A stretch of 64,000 bases of DNA from assembly GCF_030445035.2 (NCBI RefSeq), contig NC_080683.1:114685225-114749224 (forward strand). The letters are read 5' to 3'. Origin of the DNA: Dasypus novemcinctus. Lineage: Eukaryota > Chordata > Mammalia > Cingulata > Dasypodidae. This document shows, in pieces, positions 47,760 to 59,150 of this stretch. Position 1 is the stretch's first letter, and the number at the start of each line of letters is the position of its first letter. Below the pieces are notes generated by a model. That model ran no database searches and was not told the DNA's origin. It saw only the letters and a program-made list of their open reading frames with translations. A program made the position numbers and the translations under genes.

Positions 47760-48615
47760 ATGCCAAACCTTATGCCCTAGAACCTGGGAATATGTTAATT
47801 TATATGGAAAAGGGACTTTACAGATGTGATTAAAGTTAAAGACCTTCAGAGGACAGATTAGCCTGGATCATCCAGGTGGCTCCAACCTAATCACATGAGT
47901 CCTTAAAAAGTGGAGAACCTTTCCCATCTGAAGTCAAGTCAGAGGAAGATGTGGCTACACGAGAAGTGTCAGAGAGCTGTGATTTGATGACTTGACCCAC
48001 TATGACTAGTTTTAAAGATGGAAGAAAGGACCACAAGCCAAAAATGTGGGCAGTCCCTAGACGAATAAAAATGGCAAGGAAATGGATTAAACTCTAGAGC
48101 CTCCAAAAAGTCTTGCAGACCTGCTGACATTTTCAATTTTAGCCAGGCAAAACCCATGCCAAACTTCTCTCACCTGTAGAATTGTAAGATAATAAATTTG
48201 TGCTGTTTTTTTTTAACTGTCTTTATTATTTTTTATTTTTTTTATTTTTTAAAAGATACTTAGATTACATAACTATTACATTAAAAATAAAGGGGATTCA
48301 CACATGCCCTGCTCCCCACATCTCCCACACTTTCCCACATTAACAAGATCCCCCATTAATGTGGTACATTCATTGAAGTTGATGAACACATTTTGGAACA
48401 TTGCCACTAAGCATGGATTATAGTAGTTTACACTCTCTCCCACACAATTTTTTAAGTTATGATGAGATACATAATGTCCTGTGACTGTCATTGCAATGTC
48501 ATTCAGGACAATTCCCAAGTCCCAAAAATGTCCCTGTATTACACCTGTTTTCCCCTCTCATGCTGTTTTAATCCACTACTTTTGTGGTACTTTGTTCCAA
48601 AAGAAATAGAAACCT
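47760..48615 (+). mobile_element. Second MLT1-type LTR, split by an L1-tailed element
   Basis: It starts directly after the previous LTR with AGAACCTGGGAATATGTTA and contains GGGACTTTACAGATGTGATT, TAATCACATGAGTCC and AAGATAATAAATTTGTGCTG. After the insertion at 48210-48560 it resumes with TAATCCACTACTTTTGTGG and ends near AATAGAAA. It belongs to a different MLT1 subtype from its neighbour. Confidence 0.85.
48210..48560 (-). mobile_element. L1-tailed non-autonomous retrotransposon, short antisense copy
   Basis: It is 5'-truncated, with its poly(A) tail seen as T runs at 48210-48250. The nine-base flank TGCTGTTTT occurs at 48201-48209 and again at 48561-48569, where the LTR sequence continues. 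Homology to the copy at 21652 includes the complements of TTGTCCTGAATGACATTGC and TTTAAACTG-type text. Confidence 0.88.
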
Positions 48616-48904
48616 GTCACCACTAATATCAAATATTTGTTCTCTGCTTTGTATACATTTGACATGACTTTCAATGTTAAATAATAGCATCTCCTTTTAA
48701 AGACATCTTAAATGGTAATTAAAATCAATACCTGTAATATCAACAATCCATCTATACAAGTTGAATTAGCTGCAATACAAACAGCTGTGGCAAAGTCCGT
48801 GTATGCTCAGGCAGTGACAACTACATTATAACTACCACCTCACTAACAGTGACTATAGGATGCCACTGATTGTAAGACGCACCCCGGTTTTAGAAAAGTT
48901 AAAA

Positions 48905-49045
48905 TGTTAATCAATCTTGGAAACATTTTAATTGAAATAAGCCAGGCACAAAAGGACAATTATTGGATGATCCATTTACATGAAATGTCTAGAATAAGCA
49001 ATTTCATAGAGATAGAAAGTAGATTAGAGAAGGTTACCGGGCTTC
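48905..49045 (+). mobile_element. L1 3'-region fragment
   Basis: AATAAGCCAGGCACAAAAGG, CATGAAATGTCTAGAATAAGC and GAGATAGAAAGTAGATTAGAG are the end of L1 ORF2/3'UTR in sense orientation. Both ends are truncated. Confidence 0.75.
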
Positions 49046-49239
49046 TGGGGTCCTTGGCTTCACCTCTCAATGTTGTAGGTGGGAACATGATTCCCACTCC
49101 CTAACGTCATCATAAGGAGGAAATACATTATAAAATAGGCAGAGCTTTGAACATTGCAGGGTGTTATTCAGATGATCAAGGTGCTTCTAGTCACCAGATT
49201 AGAGTCTTTGGCACACTTTTTCTTTGCTATGGCCTCCTC

Positions 49240-50060
49240 AATCCCTGTTCAGTAAATCCCCAGAGCTCTCTTTCTTTTCCATTACCATCATCCCCATGCT
49301 AAATCTCAATTATTCTAACAGTCTCCTAATGGTTCTAATTCTGGTTGTTGTTTCTCTTCTCCTTCAGTCTCTCTTATAAACACATATCTAATTTTTCTAA
49401 AATAAAGTCTAACTTAAGCCTGTCCTTCTTAGCAGGCAAAGCTAGAATTTTAGTGCTTCCAGATTTTTACTGAAAAGGCACAGACCCCATAGCCTGGTCT
49501 CTGAAGTCCACAACAGTGTTCCTCTCTACAAAACACACCCTAGACCCAATGTGTCTTTATTGAACTTTGCCCTGATCTCTCTTTACTCCTCGATGCATAT
49601 CTAAACCCTAAGATTTTATTAGAATTGAGCTCATGATCCTCCATGTAACTTTTCCCAACCAACCCTTTGGCTTCCTGTATCACGTCTGACACTGCTCTGA
49701 TTTTTCCAACATGTCGAGCATCATGCCCTAAATCATTCAAGATGCCAGTTGTTAATGATCGAGAAACTTCCCAGTCTTTCTGCTATCCCTTTTGACTAAG
49801 TTATGCTTACCCCTGTATTGGCAATTTGTTGATACATTTCACTTCATCTGAGACATTTTCCTCTTACACCAAATCCCAAAATCCTACCCACCTTTCAAGG
49901 AAAGGTCTGTCCGCGTTTTCTACCTCTTCCAAGCACTTGGCAGCCCCTCTAGCTCAAGCCATAGGCACTGTTTAAATTATTCCTTTGGGCAATTGACTGT
50001 GTTCTTTCCTGTGTCTTTATCTAACTGATGTGTGTAAATCAAGGGTTTTCGTCTAATCAA
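49240..50060 (+). mobile_element. Probable LINE2 fragment
   Basis: CATTACCATCATCCCCATGC, CTAACAGTCTCCTAATGG and CCTACCCACCTTTCAAGG follow the order of the L2 3' region, though diverged. The 66-residue minus-strand frame inside it is probably chance. Confidence 0.55.
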
Positions 50061-50089
50061 ATTTCAAGTTCTTTGGTATAGTGACACTT

Positions 50090-50256
50090 TTTGGGGGGTT
50101 AAAATCCCATCCTTGTCACTCCCTTGCTGTGTGGCATTGGGCAAGTCAATCTCTATGAGCCTCAGTTTCCTTCTTTGTAAAATGAAGATAATGTATGAGA
50201 AGGGGCCTAAGTGCCTAACCTATAGTAAGTTCTCATTAAATGTTTATTTGAATAAT
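50090..50256 (+). mobile_element. MIR SINE
   Basis: CACTCCCTTGCTGTGTGGC, GGGCAAGTCAATCTCTATG, GCCTCAGTTTCCTTCTTTG and TAAAATGAAGATAAT are the MIR core and tail in sense order. Confidence 0.9.
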
Positions 50257-52855
50257 TCTAGTTTATGAGCTACAATCCCATCCCCACTACTCTGTCCACA
50301 TATTGTGTAAAGACTCCTGATGAGACTCAAGCTTCTGGTGTAATTCCAACCTTTGGAATGGCCTGTCATGTGCCACAACTACCATAACAAATGTTATGTT
50401 GTCCAGAGGACAGACACTCCCACAGTCTGAGGCTTTGTTAATGAGATATTGAGGGAAAACATTATCATCTTTTGATTCTGATCATCATTTATTTTCCACC
50501 TACAGTAACACCTGCCTTCTTAACAAGGGTTTAATGAGTTTCAAATGAGATAAAGTACGTGAAGGTGTTTTATATGTATTATAAAGTACCATTAACCTAT
50601 GCTATTATTCTTTCAATGTCTTATTTACAACTTGGTTTTAATTAAATTGCTTTCCCAAATGCCAAAAAAAAAGAGGCTACAAACCATTGTCAAAGATCAT
50701 TCATTTCTTCACTTACGCTCTGTGCCGACAAATGATATTATGAACAAGTCACAATGAAGGAATACAGAGATGTAATATGGCCCCCCTCAAAAACCTTCAT
50801 ATTATCCTTTTTTTCTTCTCACCTTTCACCTTAAGTCATCCTGTTTATCAACTGAACATTTTACATGTCTGCACATGAGACAGGATGGGGTGGGGAAAGA
50901 AGCTGAGCAGATGACGCTGAAGGAGACTCATTTGTATGAATAACTCAGTTGTACCATGTGAACCACAAGGACGGTATGTGTAGTTCAGTGAGTCTTCTAG
51001 AGATGAAAAGTCTGGAGGCAGAAGAAAACCACCAAAGGGTATTCTTTAAAAAAGAAAAAAAGTGTACCTACTGAAGCCTCTGACCACAGTTCATTATGAC
51101 TCACAATAAAATGGGCTCTGGTGATTCACTGCTACTTATATTTTTAAGCCTGATAATTATCTTTTCTGTTAAATTAAGCTTTTCTTATTTCCAAAAACAA
51201 TTTTTTTAAACCCTTGAGCCTTTGTTGAATGTTTAGTCCATTGTTTAATGTAAATAAGATTAAATAGCATGAGCCTTTCAAGTCTAACATGAGAGCTGGT
51301 TACACTTCTGTAAATACGGGATGTATTTTGAGTTTCCATTCCAGACGACTTTTTGAAAAAATTAAATGCTTTTTAAAAAAATTATAAGCTACAAAGTGGA
51401 ACTTTCAAAGATAAATTCTCAAAATACAGCTGCCAATATTGAGCACTTAAAGATAAGTAAAGGAAGAGAGGGAGGGAGGGAAAAGTCTGAGGTATGTTCA
51501 CTAGCTTTACTTTAACAAGTACTAGCCTATTTCAAAATCAATATCAACTTCATCCTAAGTGAGTTTTGACATGTGCAAGATTATAGTTTTATTTTAGGTG
51601 AAAAATGGCCTGGCCTGAGGCAGAGAATTTTCTTCTGAGATGTTAACTACTTCAACCATTCTCACTACTACATCTGTTCTTCAATGTGTGACTTCATATG
51701 ATAGGTTCATATAGCTGAAGTCTCTACTAAATGATTGAACCTATGTTTTAAAATGCCTAATAATTTCCAAATGAGGAAATAAACCAAAATTCTCTATAAG
51801 AATAGCAAAGCATAATGGCCAAGCACTAGGTTGCTTCACGAGCACGTTCCTTCTCCTTTTGAAATTCAGCACATCTAGCATGATATTTGGCACCTCATAG
51901 TTTGCTGTTGTTCAATATGTTCTTGTTGAATTGCAATGAAGTCATAGAAAATAATCCAAATTAAGAGGGGAAGTGTGCGTTTATGCACATGCATTTTAAT
52001 AATTGCACCTGACCTGGCAGACAGAAAACTGAACTTTTCCAAAATTTTTCGGTTACTTAGCACTGCTAGTAATTTACACCAAGCACTTAACTGTCTGCAT
52101 GTTAAGTTCCTCTCTCTGACTGCTTTTTCACTGCTTGTTTATTTAATAACTTACTCTTTCATGTATATGAAATAAGACTGTCTTATCTGACTTCAAATGA
52201 TTATGAATATATCTTTTGCACCTGCCAGCCTGGACAGGGATACATAGTCAGAACTTCAATGTTACAAATGTATTAAAAGGCTGCTGTTTAGGCATATTGA
52301 AGTGCTAAAACAAGACTTATGCCCAAAACCTACTTACAGAATCCAATCACATTTTAGAAAAACATCTGGTCATGTTCTCCCATGTATCTGGAACACATTT
52401 AAAAGCAAGAGTCTCAGTCTGAGAATTTTTTCTAGATCTAATGCTTATTATGGGTTTTTGTCTATTTTCTCTTAAATCTCTCTATTTATAGAAAACCACT
52501 GAGAAGACAACTATGGATCCCCTGATAATAAGGAATATACGTTTTTAATGCAGAAGTTTTCCAGTTGTCTTGTATCATTTAATCAAGCCAATGAACTGGT
52601 GAGCTTGGTAATATTACTGATGTTATTTTTTAGATAATGTAACCAAGCGTGGGACCAGGTGATAGAAAAGACAAAATTACTTCAATCTATATACAGGGCC
52701 CATGCTCAAGATAATGTGGATGTGCTTAAAAGGAAGCACACATTTAAGACATTCAAAGTAGACTAGTTGTTCTAACTATCAGTGGATGCTGTCAGCATTA
52801 TATAATTAACCACTATGTTGTTTATGCGTATCTATTAATTTGTTATTTAGTAAAT
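50257..52855. other. Unassigned sequence, no gene seen
   Basis: About 2.6 kb without recognisable repeats or coding frames. The frames at 51875-52175 (both strands) have no domain. Confidence 0.5.
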
Positions 52856-53170
52856 ACTGATATTAGCACTCAGTAAGTGCTGAACACTGTTCTAATAACG
52901 TTACATTTAACTCTTAATTCTCCTACCAAATTTTGAGAAAGATATGATTATGGTTCCCATTTTACAGATAAGGAAGCTGAGACACAGAAAAGTTAAATAA
53001 CTTTCCTAAGGTCTAAACAGCAAGTAAGTGAAGGAGTCGGGATTCAAACTCTGGCACTCTGGATTTTAAGCTTCTAAAGAGCAAGGATTGTTTACAACAA
53101 CCTTGTACTCCTGCCATAACTAACACAAAGTCCTGTATTTAGAGGCTTTTACTAAGTGTTTGTTGAATAG
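52856..53170 (-). mobile_element. MIR SINE (antisense) followed by an L2-like tail
   Basis: TTTTACAGATAAGGAAGCTG, AGACACAGAAAAGTTAAATA and GGAGTCGGGATTCAAACTC are the MIR core in reverse orientation (52856-53070). The sequence to 53170 (AAAGAGCAAGGATTG, TTTGTTGAATAGG) resembles a short sense L2 end. Confidence 0.8.
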
Positions 53171-53334
53171 GCTTATGACACCAGTAGAAATTTTTGTGGT
53201 CACTAAAATTGAGTGAGCCTTACTTTTTAAGTCACGCAAGTTGGTCATGGCCTCCAAAGTAAACCAAAGCTGCCGCTGCTTTTAATTGATGTTTATTGTG
53301 GCAATCAGAGTTCTAGTGAACTGAACAAACTGGA

Positions 53335-53540
53335 TCTACTGTCCCATCTTGCTCTGCAGCTTAGACACTGGGTAACCTTGGGTGGCTCAGCAATCTCTCT
53401 GGACTCCACTTTCTGCATAAATAAAACAGAAATATTATAACCCTGAAAAAGAAGTTGTAAGAATGAGAGATAGTAGAGCAAAGCACTGAAAACGGTAATA
53501 GACAGTATTCAAGTGATTACTACTAATAATGGTTATTATT
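53335..53540 (+). mobile_element. MIR SINE
   Basis: TTGCTCTGCAGCTTAGACAC, GGGTAACCTTGGGTGGCTC and GACTCCACTTTCTGCATAAA follow MIR order, then AGAATGAGAGATAGTAGAGC. Confidence 0.7.
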
Positions 53541-54263
53541 AGTCATCTCAGCCCCAAATTACATGCCTAGCTGATGGAACAAATGGGCATAGAATCCATG
53601 CCTTAAAGACTCCCTAAGCGAGCCTATCCAGGTACTCCCTGTCACTTTTCTCTCCTCTACTAATTTGGGGTAAATTAAATGACATCCCTCCAAACCGCCA
53701 CCCAATATTCCATGCACTCCTTTTTCAAGTTCTGTTTTCAATCCTGATTGTGAAAATAATTTTGTGATGCTGCAGGAGAGCAAAGCAATTTGGTGTTTCT
53801 GATTAAGGAACCCTACCGAGGCGACATTGGGATTAAATTCATGCTGGAAAGCAGATGTTCCTGTATCAAAACCACAAAATGTTATCAGGGCGTTTCCCTC
53901 AGAAAACACTTACTGGCGAAAACTTCTGACAATTACCATCAAAATTTAACATTTTTCTCTTTCTAAGAGTTTAAGTTAGAGAATTCAGAAAACACAATGA
54001 AGAAAGGAGTAAAATTAAAATCTCCAGAAATTCAATCACTGAGAAAAACACAGGTCTTGGAAGGAGAGGGAAACATCCAAAGTGTAGGCAATATCAGCAA
54101 CCTGCCTTTTACTCCTCCAATAGACAATTTTCACATCATTAAGTATTCTTGTGCAACATCGGTTTAAAAAGTTCTGTGGAATTCTATTGTATGGATAAAC
54201 AATAATTCAGTTTACTGAAGAAGTGGTTGTCTGTAATTTTTTGGTATCATAAACAGTGCTTAT
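53541..54263. other. Unassigned sequence, no gene seen
   Basis: A 116-residue minus-strand frame at 53559-53909 shows no recognisable domain, has no visible splice context and is most likely chance. Confidence 0.45.
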
Positions 54264-54275
54264 AAAGACTATTTC

Positions 54276-54712
54276 TGGGAAGCAGACTTGGCCCAGTGGT
54301 TAGGGCGTCCGTCTACCACATGGGAGGTCTGCGGTTCAAACCCCGGGCCTCCTTGACCCGTGTGGAGCTGGCCCATGCACAGCGCTGATGCGCGCAAGGA
54401 GTGCCCTGCCATGCAGGGGTGTCCCCTCGTAGAGGAGCCCCATGCACAAGGAGTGCGCCCTCTAACGAGAGCCGCCCAGCATGAAAGAAAATGCAGCCTG
54501 CCCAGGAATGGTGCTGCACACATGGAGAGCTGACACAACAAGATGACGCAACAAAAAGAAACACAGATTCCTGTGCAGCTGACAACAACAGAAGTGGACA
54601 AAGAAGAAGACACAGCAAATAGACACAGAGAACAGACAACTGGGGCAGGTGGGGGGGGAAGGTGGGGAGAGAAATAAATAAATAAATAAATAAATCTTTA
54701 AAAAAAAGAAAA
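54276..54712 (+). mobile_element. DAS-type SINE, full length and well preserved
   Basis: The head is TGGGAAGCAGACTTGGCCCAG, the box B GGTTCAAACCCCGG near 54335, and the tail AAATAAATAAATAAATAAATC plus A run. Flanks AAAGACTATTTC (54264-54275 and 54713-54724) are identical. It is a good reference copy for the family. Minus-strand frames of 108-116 residues across it are artefacts. Confidence 0.96.
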
Positions 54713-54724
54713 AAAGACTATTTC

Positions 54725-55299
54725 CATGCACAGATATAGCTAAAATCTTGGGATAAAATTTTGGAGGTGGACTCACATGATCCAAGGGTTTAACATTTTT
54801 AATACTGGCCAAAGTGCTGCTGGCAGTGAGTCAACCTTGCCAATGATAAATACTATTGTAAAAAAACCACAAATCTTTGTGTATTTGTTGTTCTTTTTGA
54901 AAAAGTGGTATCTTGTTGGATTTTAAAAATCTGTATATCTTTGGCTAATCATGATTCCCTAATTTTAAAATATATCCATCTGTTCTTTTTATTTTCTTCT
55001 TTGATGAAATGCCTATTCATGTTACTTTTCATCTTCTTAGTATGCATCTTTATTTCTGTATACAATTTGTTAGTTGTCCTTTGTTATATATGTAGTAATA
55101 TTTTTATTAGTTTATTTCTTTTGATTTTTAATTTTTGAGATTTTTAATACCAAAGTTTTAATGTTTATGTAATTTAATCTGCTACCTTTGGCATCAAAGT
55201 GAGAAATTCTCACTCTATCCAAAGATTGTAAAATTAATAACAGTTATTCTCTGAAATGTAAAGGTTTTAGTTTTCACTTTAAAAAATATATCTTTGGTG
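54725..55299. other. Unassigned sequence, no gene seen
   Basis: T-rich sequence. The frame at 54905-55138 is hydrophobic because of T-richness and shows no domain. Confidence 0.45.
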
Positions 55300-55690
55300 A
55301 AATGAGATTAGTGGTTATGTAGGTCTGAGGAAGGAATGCTAAGGGGTGTGGAGTCTTTCTTTCTGGAGTAATGAAGTTGTTCTAAAATTTTTGAGATGAT
55401 GAATATATGACATTGTGAATATGCTAAAAGCCTTTGATTATACACTTTGGATAGAATAGCCAGAAACAACAGCTATGTACAGTGGGGGAAGCATAGAGAG
55501 TTTGAGAGGTGAGGAATTTTCTAGTTTGTCTGTTTTTTGTTTATTATTATTATTGAAATAATGAAAATGCTCTAATAATGATTGAAGTGATGAATGGACA
55601 ACTATGTGAATATACCAAATATCATTGATTGTACACTCTGGATGAATTGTACATTTTATTAATATGTATCAATAAACTTTATTTGTTTAA
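55300..55690 (+). mobile_element. Two tandem L1-like 3' ends
   Basis: Two related blocks lie about 190 bases apart: GACATTGTGAATATGC ... TACACTTTGGAT at about 55410-55452 and CAACTATGTGAATATACC ... TACACTCTGGAT at about 55599-55641. The wording parallels L1 3'UTR copies elsewhere in the window. The block ends in AATAAACTTTATTTG. Confidence 0.5.
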
Positions 55691-55739
55691 ATATATATAT
55701 ATCTTTGGAATCTGTTTTTGTGCATTGCTTGAGCTAGGA

Positions 55740-55802
55740 ATACACATACATAGTGGCGGATATATAGAATATATATATAGTATATATGTATATATATTCC
55801 CT
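55740..55802. repeat. AT-rich dinucleotide tract
   Basis: An impure (TA)n stretch, GATATATAGAATATATATAT followed by GTATATATGTATATATATTC. Confidence 0.85.
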
Positions 55803-56929
55803 CAAATGATTATCCATTTGTTGAATAGCTATTCTTTTCCCCATTGATTTGAAATGCCACTTTATTCATATACCATATTCTTGCTTCAAGTTGTATCTAC
55901 TTATGGACTTTTTGTAGTATAATTTTAACTGTAATAGCTTTTTATTACCTTTTTAAAATTCAAAAGACAAATATCTCCAAGTGCTTTTCACTTTCTAAAC
56001 TTTCTTAGCCAGTCTCACTTAGTTTTTCTTCCAAAAATCATTTTGATATTGTACTTTTACAGTTACTGTCCATAATTTGTCCATTAGTGATCTAATAATG
56101 CTTGTTCTTCCATGAGATCCTTAAAGTTGCAGATAGTTCGTAGAAAGAAGCAAGGTTGTAAATTATGGAACATGATACCGGAAAAAGCTCTGCCTTGTTT
56201 TCTTGATGTCTTTAATTCTAGGACAGAGTCTTTTAGATAAAGATTTATGCAGAAACAAGAAGTTGAACTCATCTATCGTTAGTCATAAAATGTTGCTGCT
56301 TTTACTCAGAATATTTATACAAGTGTGACCTATGTGATTAAGTTTTGTCATATTTTGTTTAAAATAATGCAGTCTGTGAACTAAACACAGTTTTTAAAAC
56401 TCATAAATCATGAAAAGAACATACAGGTTCTATTCTTCCTTCGCAGTCCAGGTCACATTTTCTCTCTAGATGAGGTTTCTCCATTCTCTCCACACTTCTG
56501 TCTCCTCTCTTTCTCTGAGATTAGACTGTCCCTTGGCAACTACCTTTTATTGTTGGATGCTGTGTGTATGTGTATGTGTAGCTCTGTGTGCATTTGGTGT
56601 TGTGTGTATCCAGTCTCTCTAGGGCAAATTGCAAACACCTACCAGCACCGTGCATATACACAGCATGTCTTTGAAGGGTTGTTTCCAATCCTGTAAATCC
56701 ATGTTTTTGTTTTGTTTCCACCGGGATTATGCTATCAGTTTACATGTAGTCATAATTTCTTTGTAGTCTGAACCTTGTCTTTAAGCATTAGAACATTTTT
56801 TATTCAAAATATCATAGCTTTTATAATCAATCAACATTGATTGGCAATGTATTAATCTAGATCATATAGGAATCTTTACTGTGGGAGTATTTTTTTAATG
56901 ACTTCCAGGGGAAAACTGTGCCATAAAGC
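55803..56929. other. Unassigned sequence, no gene seen
   Basis: A weak TG-rich tract lies near 56560-56610. No repeat family or coding frame was recognised. Confidence 0.45.
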
Positions 56930-57477
56930 TGGACCATGGAATCTCCCTTCCAATGTAACCTAACTAGGAAAAGTGAACACACTTGGGCCATAAAATTAGA
57001 AAAGCGTTAACAACAAAAGAGAAAGAAGATTTTGATGAGGCACAGCAAGTCAATAGCTTCAAACTCTTCGCCAGACACAAACAATAAAGAGCAAAAAAGA
57101 AGAGCTAAAAATTTTGTAGAGTAGTCTGACAGTAGCTGATGGCAGCTCTGGAAAATGTCAAGGAAAACTCCTCAAGAGTAGAAGTACCTAGGATTAACTC
57201 AGAACCTTGGCTAAGGCCATTACTTACCATCTTACGGGCATTAAGCTGCCTTGGGTACTGAGCCAAAACCCCCTCATCTCCTATTCATTATACTACAGAA
57301 AAAGTGAATCGAAAGCATAAAACTACCATCCAACAGTAGCTCAGAGTGGAAAGAACAAATAGGTTGCAAAAATAAATGGGAAGAAAACACCCACACTATA
57401 TTATATAAAGTCATGCTTGAACCAAGCTGTCCATATTAAACATGAGAGGAAAAGAAATGCCATGGCAACTAGACAAA

Positions 57478-57535
57478 TGAGAGAGAGAAAGAGAGAGAGA
57501 GAAGGAAAAAATGAAAGAAAGAGAGAGGGACAGTC
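57478..57535. repeat. Purine-rich GA tract
   Basis: GAGAGAGAAAGAGAGAGAGA followed by AAAGAAAGAGAGAGGG. The plus-strand frame at 57417-57701 is largely this tract translated as Arg/Glu/Lys. Confidence 0.9.
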
Positions 57536-57732
57536 AGAAGGAGGGCAGTATTTTTTTAAAATTAAATTAATTGAAGAACCTACTATGGAAGAAAAAAATA
57601 ATAAAGAATCAGAATATTCCACAAGAGTATTTTATTACATAAAAGAATATAATAGATTTATAAATGCAATTTTTAAAAGTGCAGAAAGCCAAGCTAATTA
57701 ACAGCAAAATGAGATGAAAACAGATTCTAGAG

Positions 57733-57900
57733 CAGGGGTCCTCATCCAGCTGCTTTTGTATGGATTGTGACTGCAACCTAAGATTGGGTTTTAGATTTTT
57801 AAGGGGTTGTGAAAAAAAATGAAGAAGAAAACGTTATAGAGACTCACTAGCTTAAAATATTTACTATCTGACCCTTTACAAAAAGGTATGCTGACCCCTG
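57733..57900. mobile_element. Short hAT-type non-autonomous DNA transposon
   Basis: The terminal inverted repeats are CAGGGGTCCTCATCC at 57733 and GGTATGCTGACCCCTG ending at 57900. The 8-base flank TTCTAGAG (57725-57732) recurs as CTCTAGAG (57901-57908), the duplication size of hAT transposases. Internal CTATCTGACCCTTTAC fits the common mammalian CAGGGGTCGGCAAACT family. Confidence 0.88.
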
Positions 57901-57979
57901 CTCTAGAGCAATGAAATAAACTGAGAACCAAAATTTTACCATTACAAATTTAAGAATATCTATAGGGCACAAGGAACTG

Positions 57980-58035
57980 AATGTAAATATGTATATATAT
58001 GTATACATATATATACACACACATATATATGAATG
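57980..58035. repeat. AT/AC-rich microsatellite
   Basis: TATGTATATATATGTATACA followed by TATATATACACACACATATA. Confidence 0.85.
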
Positions 58036-58723
58036 TTGAATTAATTAATATTTAAATTTTAAAAACTTGAAATATTCATTGTGAATCCAAAAGAAAGAAA
58101 TTAAAATAATTGGAGAAATAATCAGAGGATAAAGATAATCTAACATATAGATAATTTGGTCCTTGAAACAGCATCTCAAAATCTAAATAGAAAGTTATTT
58201 TAAGATGTAATTGAGCAATTTTTTTTTTTTCTGAAATGAAGTTATAGTTGATTCTGCAGGTCAAATGGGCACACTGTATAATAGGAAAGATTGATGTAGA
58301 TTGGATCATATCCTGGTTAAGTCATGGAGTTTCAAGGACAAAGAAAGGATTCTTCAAGAATTCAGGCAGAAAAGGGAAGTCATACATAATGGGAGAGGGT
58401 TGGGGTGTATCAGTTAGGCCTCAGGTATCTTCATAGCAATATTCAATCCTTCAAGACTGAAGAATGCTTACATGTGCCAAAGTAGAGAAACTATGACTCA
58501 AGAATATCATTCCCTGCCAATTTAACAATTCAAATATATGGGTACAGGTATTCTCCAATGTAAAAGCACTCAGGGAATAGAGCCCTTCTTGGAAACCTCT
58601 TTTACAATGAAATCGAAACAACTTAGAGATAAGTCAAACCTAAGTTCTCAACTACAGAGAAAGTAAGGAAAAAGACTTATAATGATCACAAATTCCAATT
58701 AAATGCAAAATTAAGACTCAACA

Positions 58724-58937
58724 GGGGGTGGATATAGCTCAAGTGGTTGAGCACCTGCTTCCCATGTACAAGGTCCCAGGTTCTATGCCCCCGGTACCTC
58801 CTAAAAACAAACAAACAAAAGAAACAAACAAAAGAAACAACTCTCACTGGAGAGCAGATATAGCTCAGTGGTTAAATGACTGCTTACCAGATACGAGGTC
58901 CTGGGTTCAATCCCCAGTACCTCTTAAAAAAAAAAAA
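58724..58937 (+). mobile_element. Twin tRNA-Ala-like SINE units
   Basis: Two tRNA-shaped units lie in direct repeat. Unit 1 (58724-58803) has TAGCTCAAGTGGTTGAGC and GGTCCCAGGTTCTATGCCCC. Unit 2 (58849-58925) has TAGCTCAGTGGTTAAATG and GGTCCTGGGTTCAATCCCC. Both carry A and B boxes for RNA polymerase III and end in TACCTCCT or TACCTCTT, closely resembling tRNA-Ala without a CCA end. They are separated by an AAACAAAC-type linker and end in poly(A). Neither is likely to be a functional tRNA because the stems contain mismatches. Confidence 0.82.
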
Positions 58938-59150
58938 GTAAAATGATAAAACTATATGATTTGGGAGACTGTAATGTCAAAATAGGACGCAAATGCTATA
59001 AATGCCAATAAACTAATATAAGTTAAAAAAAGGGGGAGCTGGGGGAGAGATGAGAATAGAGGAGATGAAAGTATGAATTCTGTACAGTTCATCATGTGAA
59101 GTGACTTCATACCTCATCCAAATTGAAGAACGTGGTTGAAAAAAAATGAT

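Larger units (their letters stand above)
56930..59150 (+). mobile_element. HAL1-like (half-L1) retrotransposon, interrupted
   Basis: Sense-strand text in the middle part (GGACAAAGAAAGGATTCTTC, GATTGGATCATATCCTGG, CTCAGGGAATAGAGCCC) follows the order of the HAL1 ORF. The 3' part has TTTGGGAGACTGTAATGTC and GAAGTGACTTCATACC. No ORF2 text is present. A 168-base hAT element at 57733 and a tRNA-like SINE pair at 58724 interrupt it. The 5' boundary and the first 500 bases are less certain. Confidence 0.6.

Noticed and set aside
53559-53909. 116-residue minus-strand frame
   Set aside because: No recognised domain, family or neighbouring exon, and the length is compatible with chance.
57417-57701. 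94-residue Arg/Glu/Lys-rich frame
   Set aside because: Mostly a translated GA-rich simple repeat inside a decayed HAL1-like element.
58849-58925. Possible functional tRNA-Ala gene
   Set aside because: Box A and B are good, but the acceptor and anticodon stems carry mismatches. The unit is followed by poly(A) and paired with a second copy, as in a SINE.
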